Shown: positions 1-12,100, counted from the stretch's first letter. The stretch is 64,000 nt of DNA from Amoebophrya sp. A120 (GCA_905178155.1 CAJINV010000012.1:243271-307270), one strand, 5' to 3'. The notes: generated by a model from the letters alone, not told the origin. Numbers and translations are program-made.

Positions 1-688
1 AAGCGCACATGGCAGATAGACAGATGAGGTTTATAGATACTTTTTTATCGTGCTTCAAAACCACAATTAAAATCCTCAACCTAAAAGACCGAAAAACGAA
101 CCCTGTCTTGAACAAAACCGATGACTGCAGACAGGGAGCCGGCTGAAAATGCGCTCGGCCGGTTTACAAGGTTATGTTGCTCGACGTCCAACGGGCGTGC
201 TTAAGTGGTGCTGGAAAGAACATGCAACACTACACAAAACAAAAGCACAACATCAGACCGCAGAAATCTTGCAATCCTTCGTATGTGTTCTACAGATCCG
301 GTATCGACGGTAATCGTGTAGTCTACAGTTTTTTCTGGCGCGCCGCAGATGCAGCTCCAACTACGTCTGCTGGTGCTGCAGTATTATACTTCAGCATCAC
401 AAACTAGTTGTACTTCTTTTTGGAACTGCGTCAAAGGAGGTTTTTTGTCATGCACAAAAGCGAAGATGGTGCATGTGCAGGAAGCTGGAGTGCAGGTATA
501 CATTGACAAAAACAGTTGCTCGTTACCCTGGACCAAAGATTCGCTCCGCCCATACCTCAGGTGAAGAGCAGCCAAAAGACCGTTTCGCGGCTATCGTACG
601 AAAAAACTGCTATTTCACTGATGTTAACCGATTTTGGTTTTGCATGAAATTATAAAGGTTGGACTGCCCAACGAGGTCCTTGTTCCGC

Positions 689-3600
689 CTAAGGGAAAAC
701 TTCGCAGCTTAAAATCCGCTGTTTTGCATTCCTAGCAAGACGGAGACAAACCCATCTCAACTTCTGTGCTGCAGGACATGCTGCATTTTCGAATCCGAAA
801 GTTACCACAACTGAAGCAGTTTTTCCTATACGATAGCCGATGTTCAGAGTCGAGTGCCACCAGTCGTCGGGTAGCCACAATGCTTCGTCTTCATTTTGCG
901 TGCACATTTGAATCGTCGCCAGTATCCTGGAGAAAAGCGTGCCTGTACCCGTTTCAGATGGAAGATCTGGGAAAATCTGCTACGGCTACGCAGGTTCGAA
1001 AATTGATTTGCAAACTGCGTAGGACAAGCCTGAACCCGATGCAGTGCGGTCTTCTCTTCGTGCTTTTTATCGATGAAGACTTCGCTACATTTTCTATATT
1101 CTGATTGATGGAGGTTGGCAAATTGCGAAAGAGCAACACGAGTTGTTAAAAAGGCCCTCCATGCCTACCAGCATGCAACCAGACTTGCACTTGCTTCATA
1201 TGACAATCCGCATGACAAATTTACTGTCGTGGGCACGTTTTATTTCCACAGGATAGCGGAGTCTTTATCTTCTTGGTCGTAGAACCAGTTGAAGCTCGAC
1301 TTTTCCGGGTCGAAGGGTGCATCTATCAATTGCAAATATGTCTGATTCTGGAAGATTCTGAGACTTGTCATGCACGTTTTGCATGAGTCATGATATCTGT
1401 GACGCGTGCCCTAGCATCACAGATTTTTTGAGGGCTTCTTGATGCATATTCCGCATGACAAATGCCTTCTCCGCGCAGGAAAAATTGCACTCCCTTTGCT
1501 GCTCATGCAATACAGATTTTTTTGGAATCCAACTGCAGCATCACAAGTTGCATCCTTCCAGACCTAGACATATTTGCAATGCATAGGATCGACGGGTTTG
1601 CTATTTGCAGCGGAGGAGGTGAAAAGGGGTTTCTTTTCCACGTGTCGATGTCCTTGGGGATTCAGATTGTCCTGCTTGGTAGAAGTGGTTTTTGCAGCTT
1701 TCATCGAGTTGATCTTGTGATCCTGAAGTTGTAGATCCTCTTGGTCTTGTTTCGTCGCGGAAGCGACGACTCCTCCAGCCAAGTCCCCACTGTTCATCGC
1801 AACGTCGAAAAGATCAGACTCGGTTGACCCGCCGTGTCGCCTAGCTCCTCCGCGTCGCCCCGTTCTCGCCAGTTCTTTCCGGTGCGCTGCTGCTGCTGCT
1901 GTTGACGGGGAAGTGCGGCTGGGAGCAGGAGAAACATGTTCCAGGAGGTCCACCTGTTCTGTACTGTCACCAGTCGACTCCTGCACTGATCTCGCGCCCA
2001 CGATATTTTCGATCCCGACTGAAAGCAAGTTTGTGCCATCCTGCGTGGATGAAGTTGTAGGCGTCTTTATCAACAGTTCGACATCCTCGATTTTTGAAGA
2101 CGTGCTGGCGGACACCTCCGTAGTACTATGGGCTGCAGCTGCAGCTCTTGCGTGGGCGGCCGGAATTCCTTTTCGCTTCACCTCCGAGCTGGTCGGCGCG
2201 ACAAACCAGCGCTTGCGCCGGTATGAAAGTGGACAAGAACTTCTCGGCACCCACTACTTCCTCTCCTTTGTACTACAGCATCTTCAGCGACAGAAAGAGG
2301 TCCGGAAAAATGCAGCAACTACCGGACAAATTGACGTCCGGACAATAGCGCGGTTTATTGGGATTCATCCGGTCCTGGACGAACTTGTATATGCAAATAC
2401 TGTCCAATAGCAAACTACCAAGACTTATGCCGATTTTGCATGACAAGTGAGGAGGGGACCATCAAGGGGGTGTTCGGAGTTGTCCACTATCTTAGTCCAT
2501 TTGTCACTTCGAGCAGGGCCCCTCCGTGCCGGTGCAACGGGATGCCGGACCCCGTCCGCCCGATCCCGAAAGCCAGGGCGCCATGCTCACTGTTGGGCAG
2601 CCACGACGGGCGCACGTTATGCAATGCAAAAGCATCGTAGAAGTTGTAGAACCCGTTACTAGTAATTCTAATTGCAAGCAGGCATTGGCATTCCAAACCT
2701 CTTTCTGAAGGTAGACGCGCATTACAAATTCGATTCTCCTGCTAGAGAAACAGAAACTTGTCGTGCGCTTTCTACTAGTACGATGCAACTTTTGCGTGGG
2801 ATACACGTACTCGTCCAGTAACTCGGGCCAAAAATTGTCGCCGCACAGGTACCAGTATGGATTGCAAATATGTCTGGGTCGTCCTCTGGATTTGTGATGC
2901 GGGAGCGGGACTTCAAGGACAGCAGGTGAATGATCTGTATATGCCCTAATGCGATTGGACAATTTTGTTGTCGTGCTGTATGGAGGTAGTTTGTAATGCT
3001 AAATGCGAATGAATCCGAAAGAAGCTCAAGCTGAGGAAAACTTCTAATTACTGTTATGCCGTACAAGCAGCCATTCTGCAAAAGTGGCAGCAACCGTTAC
3101 TTATACAAGCTCCGCCCCCAGACATATTTTAAATGCGTAACCAGGTGGTGCTAGCATTTTTCTGCAGCTCGTGATTATGCACTGCAAAAGTATCGCACTC
3201 GTATAAATGCATTACAAATCTTCTCAGCGTGAGAAATGAAATTTGTAATGCTGATTTGCCTTGAGAGAGAGATTTGTAATGCATGACTGCAATTACTACG
3301 AGTGCGATACTTTTGCACAGGATAGTGATCGAGCGATGGCAGCCTCTCGAAGGTTTTCAAATACTCCGCGAAGCTCATGTACTTCTTGTCGTGCGAGTAA
3401 GTAACCGCGTTGGACAGAATCACCTGCTTATCTCCGAACTCGCGCAGCATCCTGTGCTTCTGCGTCTTCGCCTTCAGGGCGTGGTTGAGTCGGTATATGG
3501 AAGTGCCAGAATCGAAATTGACAAAATCGAAATGATTTGTCATGCATAAAATGGATTCCAGTTCGAACCCAGTTTCTAAGCGGCGCATGACAAATTCTGG

Positions 3601-5754
3601 TGATACCTAAATCCAGTTTGTGATGCTGTTTAGGCAAAGAAGACTGATTCTCTCATGCTGCTTCAGCAGCTCGAGCTATAACCCCAAACAGGCTTACAAT
3701 CGGCCTCACTTGCCTGCTCTGAAACACACGTATTTCGCGTCATGCATTTTATGCATCACAAGTTTTTCGATTTTATCAATTTCGATCCTGACAGTTCCAT
3801 ACGGTAGTTCGTGAACATGTAGGGTTTATTGGACCAGCTTTATCCAAATGAATAAATTATGGAAGCGTCAGGTTTGAAATCGTCAAAGTTGAAATAATTT
3901 GTAATGCATAAAATGCATGACCCGAGGCACGTGTGTTGCAGAGCAGGCAAGTGAGGCCGATTGTAAGCCTGTTGGGGGCTACAGCTCGAGCTGCTAAAGT
4001 AGCATGAGAAAATCACTCTTCTTTGCCTAAACAGCATGACAAACTGGATTTACTAACCACCGAAATTTGTCATGCGCCACTTGGAAACTGGGTTCCAAAT
4101 GGCGTCCGTTTTATGCATGACAAATTATTTCAACTTTGTCGATTTCAACTCTGACACATCCATATAAATCGAGGAAACCGTAGACGTTCCGGCGGTAGAT
4201 AATCAATGCATGGAAACGAAACTGTTCTTGTACAAGAACTTCAGTAAATCATATTCCGCATGACAAGTCTCATGCTCCTTCAGGTTGGCAACAATAAATT
4301 GTCTTCATCCGACATCACTATAATCCATTTCATTTGTGCTACATGTACGGTCACGTCGGTTGTAAATTTGTCTTGCATAAGTCCAAGCGGGCGGGGTCAA
4401 AATCTGGACTCGAGACGTCGATCTTTTCCCAGTCGTATCCTGTGCAAAAGTATCGCACTCGTAGTAATTGCAATCATGCATTACAAATTTTTTCCTTCAG
4501 GTAAATCAGCATTACAAATTTCCTTTCTCATGCTGAGGAAATTTGTAATGCGTTTATACGAGTACGATACTTTTGCAGTTCATAAGTCGCACCGGTCCAC
4601 ATCGCGGAGGAGAAAATCGTATCCGACAACAGTGTATCCTGTGCGAAAGTAGTATCGCATTCGTATAAATGCAAGTCTTGCATTACAAATATTTTTCCTA
4701 CAGGTATATCAACATGACAAATCTTATTTTTGATGCTGCGCAAATTTGTAATGCATTTATACGAGTACGATACTTTTGCAGTTCATACGGTGGACCAGTT
4801 GGCTTTATTCTCGACGTGCGGCGATTCCGGCTTCAGCATTTCTGGCTCCGTTGAAAAAGACGTGCCGGACGTGGTCGTCCTCGTGGCGCCGGGAGATTTG
4901 GGTCGTGGACCTGCAGAAGTCAATGCCGCAGTTGTAGTACCGGTCCTGGTGGTATCCTCCTCGTTAGCTGCAGGACCACCACTACCTGCACGGTGAGCAA
5001 TAAATTTTTCCAAGACTTCTTCATTTTCAGACGAAAGTTCCACTTCCTCCGAAAATTTTTCCTGCTCAAAAAATCGGATCTGCATCAAGTCCGGGGTTTC
5101 CGCGATGGTGTCCTTCCGTGAATTAGAGTCTTTGTGCAGCATGGGATCGTGCAAGTAACAAATCTGTTGTGGGTTCTCGGAAGTAGTGGATGAAACACCT
5201 CCTTCGCCGGCGAGGAGACACGTCTCGGTTTCAGGACGACCTTCCAGCGCCTGTTGCGCCACCTCTTCACTACTTTCTTGTGGTGGAAGCGCAGACGTAG
5301 TGGTAGTGGGAAGCGTCCTCCGCAGTAGTTCCTCTTCACCTCCGTCCACGAAAGGCGGTGAAAATCCGTCGACGCTTGCTTGACGTGTTGACTCAGCAGG
5401 GTCCACTTCCTGATCAGGAGGTGCTGTGCTGGTACCCGCTGCCTGTCCGGAAAAGTGCTTGTCACCTTCACCACGACGGGGAGGTACTAGTTGCACATGT
5501 TGTTCAATAACGCCTGCATCCGCTCGGGCGAAAAGAAAAAGACGGCCCAGAGACTGTTGCTCTCCATTCTCGCCACCGAGGATGGAAGACCACGTGAGCA
5601 GGCTGAAAATCGTGGCGCAGAGGAGGAAAATGGACACAAAGTAGGCGACAGCAGCTTTATCTCGCGATGGCATAATTCGGCGACGAAATAATCTCGATTC
5701 TGACCGACACGTCGAAGTAGTGCCGCTAGTACAACAACCGTCGTCGGAGAACAT
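689..5754 (-). CDS. JMJD8-like JmjC-domain protein, multi-exon
   Basis: After excising the introners the minus strand reads as a JMJD8-type JmjC protein. In order: an N-terminal membrane anchor (AAVAYFVSIFLLCATIFSLL) followed by an acidic Ser/Thr-rich stretch (exon 4788-5754); VVGYDFLLRDVDRCD; KPYMFTNYRLNHALK; VILSNAVTYSHDKKYMSF; TTWYLCGDNFWPELL; then GIGRTGSGIPLHRHGG, where the usual JmjC HxD/E is HRH, as in JMJD8; and near the C-terminus EALWLPDDWWHSTLNIG, the second metal/cofactor strand. A low-complexity exon (1586-2256) sits inside the fold, before DAPFDPEKSSFNWFY. The start is the ATG at 5754 (A at -3); in-frame Met codons extend to 5967. At least eight introns are introners. The joints near 980-1255, 2256-2502 and 3858-4300 are not resolved to the base. 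JMJD8 relatives are ER-lumenal proteins of unclear catalysis; that location is inferred here from the anchor. Confidence 0.82.
975..1255 (-). mobile_element. Probable D-like introner
   Basis: The upper end reads TATCCTGTGGAAATAAAACG on the minus strand and carries an internal TTTGTCATGC copy. The lower end is degenerate, near a GTAG at about 975. It separates the DAPFDPEK exon from the WWH exon of the JMJD8-like gene. The lower boundary is uncertain. Confidence 0.5.
1324..1585 (-). mobile_element. Introner, family B
   Basis: TIRs resembling AAATATGTCTGATTCTGG and its complement lie at both ends. The TSD is imperfect (CATC/GATC). Removal joins SKPVD to APFDPEK in frame. Confidence 0.85.
2618..2803 (-). 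mobile_element. Introner, family A
   Basis: TATGCAATGCAAAAGCATCG faces CGATGCAACTTTTGCGTGGG ATA. The TSD CACGT is perfect. Removal joins DEYV to RPSWLPNSE in the JmjC protein. Confidence 0.92.
2856..3139 (-). mobile_element. Introner, family B
   Basis: TATGGATTGCAAATATGTC faces CCCAGACATATTTTAAATG. The TSD ACCAG is perfect. Removal restores NASTTW-YLCGDNFW in frame. Confidence 0.92.
3176..3324 (-). mobile_element. Introner, family A
   Basis: Complete A-type TIRs with a perfect GTGAT TSD and two AAATTTGTAATGC-type internal motifs. Removal restores LPSLDH-ELQKNAS. Confidence 0.93.
3496..3801 (+). mobile_element. Introner, family F, copy 1
   Basis: About 306 bp with ~30-bp TIRs starting TATGGAAGTGCCAGAATC and a perfect CGGTA TSD. 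Removal joins MFTN-YRLNHALK. A second copy lies in inverted orientation 56 bp away. Confidence 0.9.
3858..4164 (-). mobile_element. Introner, family F, copy 2 (inverted)
   Basis: Same element as the copy at 3496-3801 but inverted, with a perfect TAAAT TSD. The flanking reading frame does not reconnect by simple TSD excision. It may sit inside an older intron with its acceptor near AAAG at about 3838. Confidence 0.88.
4436..4584 (-). mobile_element. Introner, family A
   Basis: TATCCTGTGCAAAAGTATCG faces CGATACTTTTGCAGTTCATA. The TSD AGTCG is perfect. Removal restores VDRCD-WEKIDVSS. Confidence 0.92.
4635..4787 (-). mobile_element. Introner, family A
   Basis: A-type TIRs; the TSD is CAGTG/CGGTG with one mismatch. 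Removal joins NWST-VVGYDFLL. With the neighbouring element it leaves an exon of only about 50 bp. Confidence 0.88.
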
Positions 5755-5967
5755 TTTAGCGTAGTTCTTTGGCCGAAAACGAAAATGATCGGTGCGGTGT
5801 CGTTGTTTCGCTCGGTCGGGACGAAGTACTTCCCAAGCGACGAGACGAAAATGCCTGTCGTTTAAATTTGACGCAGGCGAGCCGGAAGAAAAAAGCGTCA
5901 TGATGTAGTGGACGGCGGTAGGTCCGACCGTCTTCGTGGTGATTGTGGTAAATGCAGACTCGGGCAC

Positions 5968-6837
5968 CAGAAGCGCCAGCCACTCAGAATTCTATTGACC
6001 ACTACACAACTTGTCCTCCTTGTCCTTGGGCAGCAGATGGAATGATCACAGAACCTGCTACAGCTTTCGCGCAGATGATCAGCTAGATCTCCATAGAGCT
6101 TTTTTTACGCACGATTGCAATCATCACTATCGGACAATAACGCCACAAATCATACAAAAAATGGTGTCACGTCAACATCTTACCAAACAGAAAAGTTGAT
6201 CTGATCCACTACAAAAGCAAAAAATAAAGAATGTCGCGATCTTGTTCGCCTGGTGCTACAAAATAAACCAAAGCTACTGGACCTGCTCTTATTTCGAGAT
6301 CTTTGAAAACAGATAAACAGATGTAGTTTTTTCGACCGAACTCGTACTTGAACTTGTTAGGTAGAAATATACCACAGGATCCAGCTGGCATAAAGTTATG
6401 TGCGTGTTGAGCTTCATCTTTGCCATCAAATCCCACCTCGTCCGTAGCACTATCCTATGACAAACAGGCGCAAATATCTGCTCAACACTCTGGCCAGTCA
6501 CGTGCTTGCAGCACACGGGCGGATCGTGTAGCAGAAAAATCCTTCTTCACTATAGTGAAGATGCTGCAGCAAGAGAAACAGCTGGAGCTGCAGCACTTCG
6601 TTCTACATTTCACCAGGAGCAAATAGTAATAGATCGAAAGGGGAACACAGTTGATCTTGATTAGGTGAAGTTGACCCGGCGGCGCCTGGTTATCTCTACT
6701 TCTACTTCATCTGCGATTTGGTTAACCTAGTTTCGGGAAGAGCAAGAAGGCAAGGAGGCCCAGGTTGGAAGAGGTCGTGCGAATGGAAATTCGCGGTGTT
6801 TGTGTAGTTACAATGTCCTAGCTCACCATCCACCTGG
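5968..6837. other. Intergenic, upstream of the JMJD8-like gene
   Basis: No convincing coding exon on either strand; only short uncorrelated ORFs. It presumably holds the promoter of the minus-strand gene ending its 5' side near 5754. Confidence 0.4.
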
Positions 6838-6874
6838 TAAAAATGGTCTACACGCAGCCCGATCTTCTACTTAC
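6838..6874 (+). repeat. 37-bp direct repeat, left copy
   Basis: Begins TAAAAATGGTCTACACGCAG and is identical to 8020-8056. The 1.15 kb between the copies differs in composition from the flanks. A partial third copy (AATGGTCTACACGC) follows at once, at about 6875. Confidence 0.9.
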
Positions 6875-7027
6875 AATGGTCTACACGCGCCAATGAGGGG
6901 CGTGGCGCCCGCGCGAGACCCGCGCGCGCCGCGCCAAATCGGGGCCGCGGCCGGCGGTCGGGTCTGTGGCCCGGGAGGGGGGGGGTGCATCCGGGGCCCT
7001 TTTTTTCGGAAAATTGCCCCCCTTCTT

Positions 7028-7077
7028 GGGGGGGGGGGTAAAATGGGGCCCAAAGTGGCCCATTTTACCCCCCCCCT
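7028..7077. repeat. Poly-G/poly-C hairpin
   Basis: A run of Gs leading to GGTAAAATGGGGCCC faces GGGCCCATTTTACC and a run of Cs, with a few bases of loop and one bulge. More G and C runs lie nearby (6965-7120). Confidence 0.8.
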
Positions 7078-7440
7078 GTAGCATCGGGGGAAGGGCCAAA
7101 ATTGCCCCCCCCTCAAAAGGGGGGTTCATTTTTCGGCTTTCTTGATCCCCGGGCCCCCGTTTGCTGCTTTGCCCACCCTTTGCGCGCGCACCTGCTCTGT
7201 TCTTGTCGTGGCGCCCCCTTGTCTATTGCCTTTTCGTCTGCTTCAACCGAGCGAAAGACGCCCACCGAGGTGTGGTCTACCTGCCATATGACTAAAATGC
7301 TTTGTGGCCTTGCAACTGAATAGCACCCCAGCGACATCATCCAAGAGAAATCATGAGCGACCCTCCGTGGCCCCGGCACCTCTTCGCTTCGCGGCCATTA
7401 GCAGGCCCGCGCGACAGCTTGTAGGCGTTCCGGCGGCGTC

Positions 7441-7878
7441 ATGGTGCGCCTCAACTGCAATAAGCTCTGGCTGCCGAAGGAGGCGACAAAAAAAATATCG
7501 CCAAACGTATGGGCGGCCGCAATGGAGGCCTCCGGCCTGCAGGACGCGTCCCCGAGCGGACAGTGCAGCGCCGCGCCGGAGAAGTGCAGGATGCGTCTTG
7601 CGCAGCTCGTCGCGAAACCGCCGGCCGCCCCCACCCAAGCCTCCCAGAAAGGGGACGCCAACAAACAGCAGAAGGAGTGGACGACCACGGTGGGCATCAG
7701 CAGCGACGACGACCGCGCGAACTGGGAGAGGATCTTGAGCTGGGTGCCACAGCGCACCAAGCTGCACTGCGTGTGCAGGATGGACATCGACGATGGGGGC
7801 ACTGCAGATGAAAATCTGAACCCATTCAAATTCGAAAGAGGGCAGGACCTCCACGCAAACGCTTTTTCGAACGCTTGA
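7441..7878 (+). CDS. Unrecognised 145-aa single-exon ORF
   Basis: An uninterrupted plus-strand ORF lying wholly between the two 37-bp direct repeats. It is the only plus-strand ORF here that looks protein-like. It starts MVRLNCNKLWLPKEATKK, has an Ala/Pro/Gln-rich middle and a charged segment (SDDDRANWERILSW), then three Cys and an acidic stretch. No domain recognised. Local GC is high, so long ORFs occur by chance in other frames too; overlapping ORFs exist on both strands. It may be a cargo gene of whatever unit the direct repeats delimit, or non-coding. Confidence 0.35.
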   Translation: MVRLNCNKLWLPKEATKKISPNVWAAAMEASGLQDASPSGQCSAAPEKCRMRLAQLVAKPPAAPTQASQKGDANKQQKEWTTTVGISSDDDRANWERILSWVPQRTKLHCVCRMDIDDGGTADENLNPFKFERGQDLHANAFSNA

Positions 7879-8019
7879 ACATGTACACAGACATATGAAA
7901 AAACACGCCCGCAATCTGGGGAAGTGGTTACTTCCCCAAATCAAGAAAACAACTAATTTCGCCCCCCCCTTCCAAGGTGTTCCCAAAAAACATGTACTTC
8001 TTCCGATTTTCTGGTCTAA

Positions 8020-8056
8020 TAAAAATGGTCTACACGCAGCCCGATCTTCTACTTAC
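8020..8056 (+). repeat. 37-bp direct repeat, right copy
   Basis: Identical to 6838-6874. After this copy the sequence returns to AT-rich intergenic DNA. Confidence 0.9.
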
Positions 8057-8434
8057 TTCGTCGAAACAGCAGGGCTAAAACAACCGCCCTTGGCTGCCTC
8101 GCGATCTCATCTTTTTCAGCGGGGAAAAGCTCTGTCTGTTAGGTCGTGGGGGGAAGGTCGTGATGCTGGTAAAGATGTATCTATGCGAAAGGACGGCTGT
8201 GATTTTGTATTTGTTCAAAAAACTTGTACAGACTACTTGTCCACCAGGATACACAATCGTAGGTCAACATATCAAAGAAGTCGTAGTCGTACTACCATTT
8301 ACTACAAATACAAAGCGATCATACTAGCGTTCATTTTCAACTACAGTCTGCGCGAAGAAATCCGAATCAACTCATTTTCTTTGAAATGTTCGTTCATATT
8401 TTATTCCTTGTGGTACAATTGGTGGACTCTCCTC

Positions 8435-8479
8435 CGGATCTCTCCTTACAGCAGCAGCGCCGGATCTCTCCTTACAGCA
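8435..8479 (+). repeat. Short tandem duplication
   Basis: CGGATCTCTCCTTACAGCA occurs twice, 26 bp apart, in otherwise featureless intergenic DNA (8057-9115). Confidence 0.8.
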
Positions 8480-9115
8480 CAAGTGGCGGAATCAGTATTT
8501 ATTATGTGCTGCTTCATCAACATCTCGGTAGAAGAAGATGTGCTCCGACTCCTTGTACTGTATACTTCCTGCCCCTGCGTGGTGCCGACTGCGTCGTGGA
8601 GCTCTTTGTCGTGACTGACTAAAGATGCTGCGTCAACGAAGTCCGGTATAAACTGCGTCCTCGAGGGTCGTTTGGCTTCCAGCGTTGAAAAAAAACCGTT
8701 CTTTGCTCGTCTTCTTCACTTCTCGTATCGTCGTGTAGTTGACCGCCGTGGGATCATCGGCGTAGACGATCCCTTGTTCGCCTAGAATTGTTCTTCGCCT
8801 AGAAGTACTGAGCAGTGTGAAACAGAAAGTCGATAAACTTTTTCTCGTTCTCCAGCACTTCTACTTCGCGTTACTCTGCGATGACGTGCTGCTCGTTACC
8901 GACTTTATTGACTGCTTCGACTGTGTGTTTTTTCCCATGCCGCCGCTATTTATGCTAGAGAAGTAGAAGGTACTGTTTTCTAGAATCTAAGAGCTGCAGT
9001 GACGGTCTTCACGACAAGAAATTCGTTTCTGTTACGTGGAAATCGGCATGTATAACAACTGTACAAACAAGAACGTCCTGTGCTGGAGCTTGTTTAAGAG
9101 AGTTTCGCAGCGTTT

Positions 9116-12100
9116 CTAGAATGAATCAGTATAGTCTTTTTCTCGTCTCATACTTCCGTTGACGATGACATTCGACGCCCCGTCCGCCTGCTGCTGGTGA
9201 AAGTCGGCGATCAGGTTCATGTATGCACTGCAAAAGTATCGCGCTCGTAGTAAAAATCGCTGTCATGCATTACAAATCTAGTTGGTTAGGTAAATCCGCA
9301 TTACAAATTCAATTTGTAAAAATGCTGAGCCAATTTGTATTGCGATTTTTACTACGTACGATGCTTTTGCAGTGCATATCATGGCCTCCTGGGTTTTCAG
9401 CTGCAGGTCGGACACCATGTCGGTCAGCGACCCGTAGATCATCTCGTCCCGCTTGTTGCCCTTGTGTATCATCTGCTCCGCCTGCGCCTGCTTCTCGTGG
9501 CACAGCTCCACCTGCTGCAACAGCTGCTTGTAGCGCTGCTCCATCTGGTTCAACTGCTGCTGGAGCAGGGAGTTCTGCGACTTCAGGGTCTCCACGTCCC
9601 GGTTGCTCGCGGCTAACACTGCGGCCTGCGCCGCCGAATCTTGGTATCAAAATGAAAAAATGTTGTTTCTGGGTCCTCTGGAAAGGGTTTTTATCCTGCT
9701 CGGCTGGAGGAAAGAACTCCATAGGAACCGCTTTGTTTTCCTCACGCGCAGCCAAGCATGAGAAGTTTTGGTGACGCGGGGGCCCATCATTTGCTGCGTA
9801 TTGTCCATGACAAAGTTTTACGAATCGCGTTTTATTCCCATGAGATGACAAACAACGGGAAAGACTCCCCATCTAGCATGACACGGTTGAAAGTCAGGCC
9901 AAATAAGCAAGACAAATGCAAGAAATCTTGCATGATTCACCTTTCCAGACCCAAAGAACATCACATTTGCAATGGATATTTGGGAAGTAGAAGCGTTGTC
10001 CGCGGAAGTAGTGGTTGGCTTCGCGCGCGCGCCCCGTGGTCTGGTGGTTGTACCTCCGGCTCCGGCGGCAGGCTGTTTCCGTGAGGTAGAAGATGAGAAT
10101 TTCAAGTATGCACGACAAATGTTCCGTCGATCATGTTGACATCTTCTTCTCATGTACTACGGACTGTTTGATTTACAAGGTTACGAGCAAAGTATTTCAA
10201 AAAATGGAAATGTCTACATACATCATTCGCTCAAATTCTACTTCGACTCCGAAATGTAACAAAGACGCAACGAAAGAAAATCATCATCTAGCAAATCATC
10301 AACTCTGTCCATCAACTAGTTCTAGTACCTGCTGCACCACCTGCACGACGACGTTCTCGCTGCTGTTCCCTCCGCCAAACCACGAGCATCCGTTCAGGAA
10401 CCAAAAGTTGAACCAGAGAAAAAGCACTGCCAGGTAAAACACCGCCACCGGGGGGTGCTCGTAGAAAAACGCGGACAGCTTCACGGTCTGCAGACTGGTA
10501 TCAACTGCAAAAGTGTCTGGGTCTGGGAGGATGGGACTTGTGATGCGTCCTGTGGGTCACACAAAAATCTGTGTTGCGTGATCAGCAAAAGTTGTCCTTT
10601 TTTAACCAACACGAGCGGGAACTTCTCATGCCGGGTAGGCATGATAGAGACTTCGCAGAATTTGTCATGCTAGGTCCCGCATTCCAGACCTCATGGGGCA
10701 TGTAAAATATGCATGACAAGTCTGCATTCGTCCAGACCCAGACATTTTTGCATTTGATAACTGGCGTAGAATTCCAATTCCGTCGCGAACCACTTTGCGT
10801 AGACTGGCACTGCTATGCAATGTAAATTTCCCGCACATGTACAAAATGCATGACAAATTCCGCTAACTTGCAGTGTACAACTTGTCATGCTAGACTAGGA
10901 TTGAAGGCAAGTTTTGTCATGCAGAGACTGCATTTGTACGTGTACGGGAAATTTACTGTGGATAACTGCGTACTTGAGTTTATCCAAAAAAACCTCTGAA
11001 CTCAATGCGTCGACTTTCTTCACGGAGGGGGTCGCGGTCGCCGTCGCACCTCTGCCGGCCGCTGCTTTCGACGTATTCGGGCCCTGCTGTGATCTCGCGT
11101 GGTTGTGCGCCGGAGGGGCTACTCTAGTGGAAGCAGGCGCAGGATGCTGCTTGTTGTTTTGGTGAGGCTGCGGCTGTGAATGTGATTATTTGAGGTTGAT
11201 AAATCGGATGTACAAAGGAGAATGGCAAATGTTGATTTTTTTGTAAGTATGTTCTTCATATACATATTTGCTTTGTTCCAAAACTTGAAATCGCAAGAAT
11301 GCCGAAACAAGACGACCTGCTTCATCTTCGCCCCTGTAGAAATCTTGCCACCAAATAAACTACACGCACGTACAAGTAAAGATAAGTACCTCGGCCGCCG
11401 TGTTTTGTTGCTGCTGTCCCCCCGGCTGCCCGGCCGCTGGCTGCTGTTGCTGCGAAGTCGATCCGACCGTCGCCGCAGTGTCTCCTCCTGGGGCCGCCCC
11501 CGGCGGTACCTGACCACCTCCCGGAGGCGCCACGCCCTGTGCAGTCGCTTGCTGTTGCTGCTGCTGCCCTTGCTGCTGTTCCTGCCCTGCTGATAACGAC
11601 GCTGCAACGCCTGGTGGGCCTGTGAGATGTTGCTGGTGGTGCTGTTGTTGCGCCCCTCCAGCGGGCAGAGAGGCCGACGTGTCTGGTTGTTGCTGGTTGT
11701 AACCTGGAGAACCACTAGCAGCAGGAACTTGTTGGTGTTGATTCAGTTGTAAAGACGGGTCTTGCAATTGCTGCTGCTGCTGCTGCTGCGCATTCACATT
11801 ACCGACCGCATCATCTTGCGGAATCTGTCCTGGTAGTTGCTGTTGTCCGTTTTGTTGTACTACCCCTCCAGCACCTGCCGCTGCTCCTTGCTGCTGCTGC
11901 ACCGGGTCGACCCCCAGCTGCTGCACCCCCTGTGTAATTGTGGCAGTACCTGCTCCAGCAGCGGGATAATTGTTGTTCCCAGCCGCGCCGAGGTTCATTG
12001 GCGTTCCCAGGTTGCTGTTTTCCACCTGGTGAGCATGAGCAGTACCATCGCCCGGGACCACGCCAGCACTTCCCTCCGCTCCGCCGAGCATTTCCCCGGC

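Noticed and set aside
6838-8056. LTR retrotransposon
   Set aside because: The direct repeats are only 37 bp, with no TG..CA ends, primer-binding site or polymerase ORF.
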